Origin: Azolla pinnata
Lineage: Eukaryota > Streptophyta > Polypodiopsida > Salviniales > Salviniaceae
Direction of reading: 5' to 3'
DNA: 33,551 nucleotides
Assembly: GCA_037176905.1 (NCBI GenBank)
Contig: JBBBWG010009889.1
Location: 56,551 to 90,101, forward strand
Part shown: positions 33,508-33,551 of the stretch, in pieces
Layout of the letters: each line of letters begins with the position of its first letter
Position numbering within the stretch: the stretch's first letter is position 1
Position numbers and translations under genes: made by a program
The notes under the pieces: generated by a model
Databases searched by the model: none
What the model saw: the letters and a program-made list of their open reading frames with translations, nothing else
What the model was told of the DNA's origin: nothing

Positions 33508-33551
33508 TGTATGTATGTATGTATGTATGTATGTATGTATGTATGTATGTA
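33476..33551. repeat. Pure TATG tetranucleotide run reaching the window end
   Basis: About eighteen uninterrupted TATG units run to the last base of the window; the true length is unknown. Confidence 0.97.

Overview
The window looks like nuclear DNA of a land plant. It holds three long intron-rich genes, GT-AG splicing with two likely GC-AG introns, and a pentatricopeptide repeat (PPR) gene of the PLS type. The wording of the PPR protein (GFASD, LVSMYGKC, LVHAYGSC, a long insert before the GSSLHA block) resembles the large fern PPR families, Ceratopteris-like in my recollection. This is an inference; only a database search would settle the species. The window is also unusually rich in tandem duplications of many sizes.

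Layout, left to right. (1) 3-1769, + strand: the 3' part of a PPR gene. Its first 600 bases are about ten in-frame copies of a 57/60-base unit, and its frame is broken by a TGA at 1263-1265. (2) 2638-3412: a 60-base minisatellite followed by a 29-base one, ending about 260 bases before the next gene. (3) 3672-7283, + strand: a complete ribonucleotide reductase small subunit gene (9 exons, 331 aa). It has an E2F-type site at 3475-3483 and a CCCTAA telomere-like tract in its leader. (4) 8483-13738, - strand: a complete alpha/beta hydrolase gene (14 exons, 512 aa predicted), convergent with the reductase. (5) 13785-15705: a long CTT-rich pyrimidine tract and two tandem-repeat clusters. (6) 15706-17984: mostly unassigned sequence. 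(7) 17985-32548, - strand: a complete KA120/importin-11-type nuclear transport receptor gene (23 exons, 1018 aa predicted), with several introns of 1-2 kb that carry local duplications and one GC-rich insert. (8) 32632-33551: a TATG/GATG microsatellite block bounded by two copies of an 80-base direct repeat, next to the importin promoter.

Exon models were built by hand from reading-frame continuity, splice consensus and remembered homologous proteins. Each of the three full genes gives one uninterrupted frame from ATG to stop. The genes do not form a pathway: one makes deoxynucleotides for S phase, one is a probable serine hydrolase, one moves cargo through nuclear pores, and the PPR relic belongs to the organelle RNA-processing family. 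I saw no CRISPR array, tRNA, rRNA or complete transposon, and no clear new biological system. The most unusual items are the 19/20-residue repeat amplification in the PPR gene and the repeat-loaded reductase promoter.
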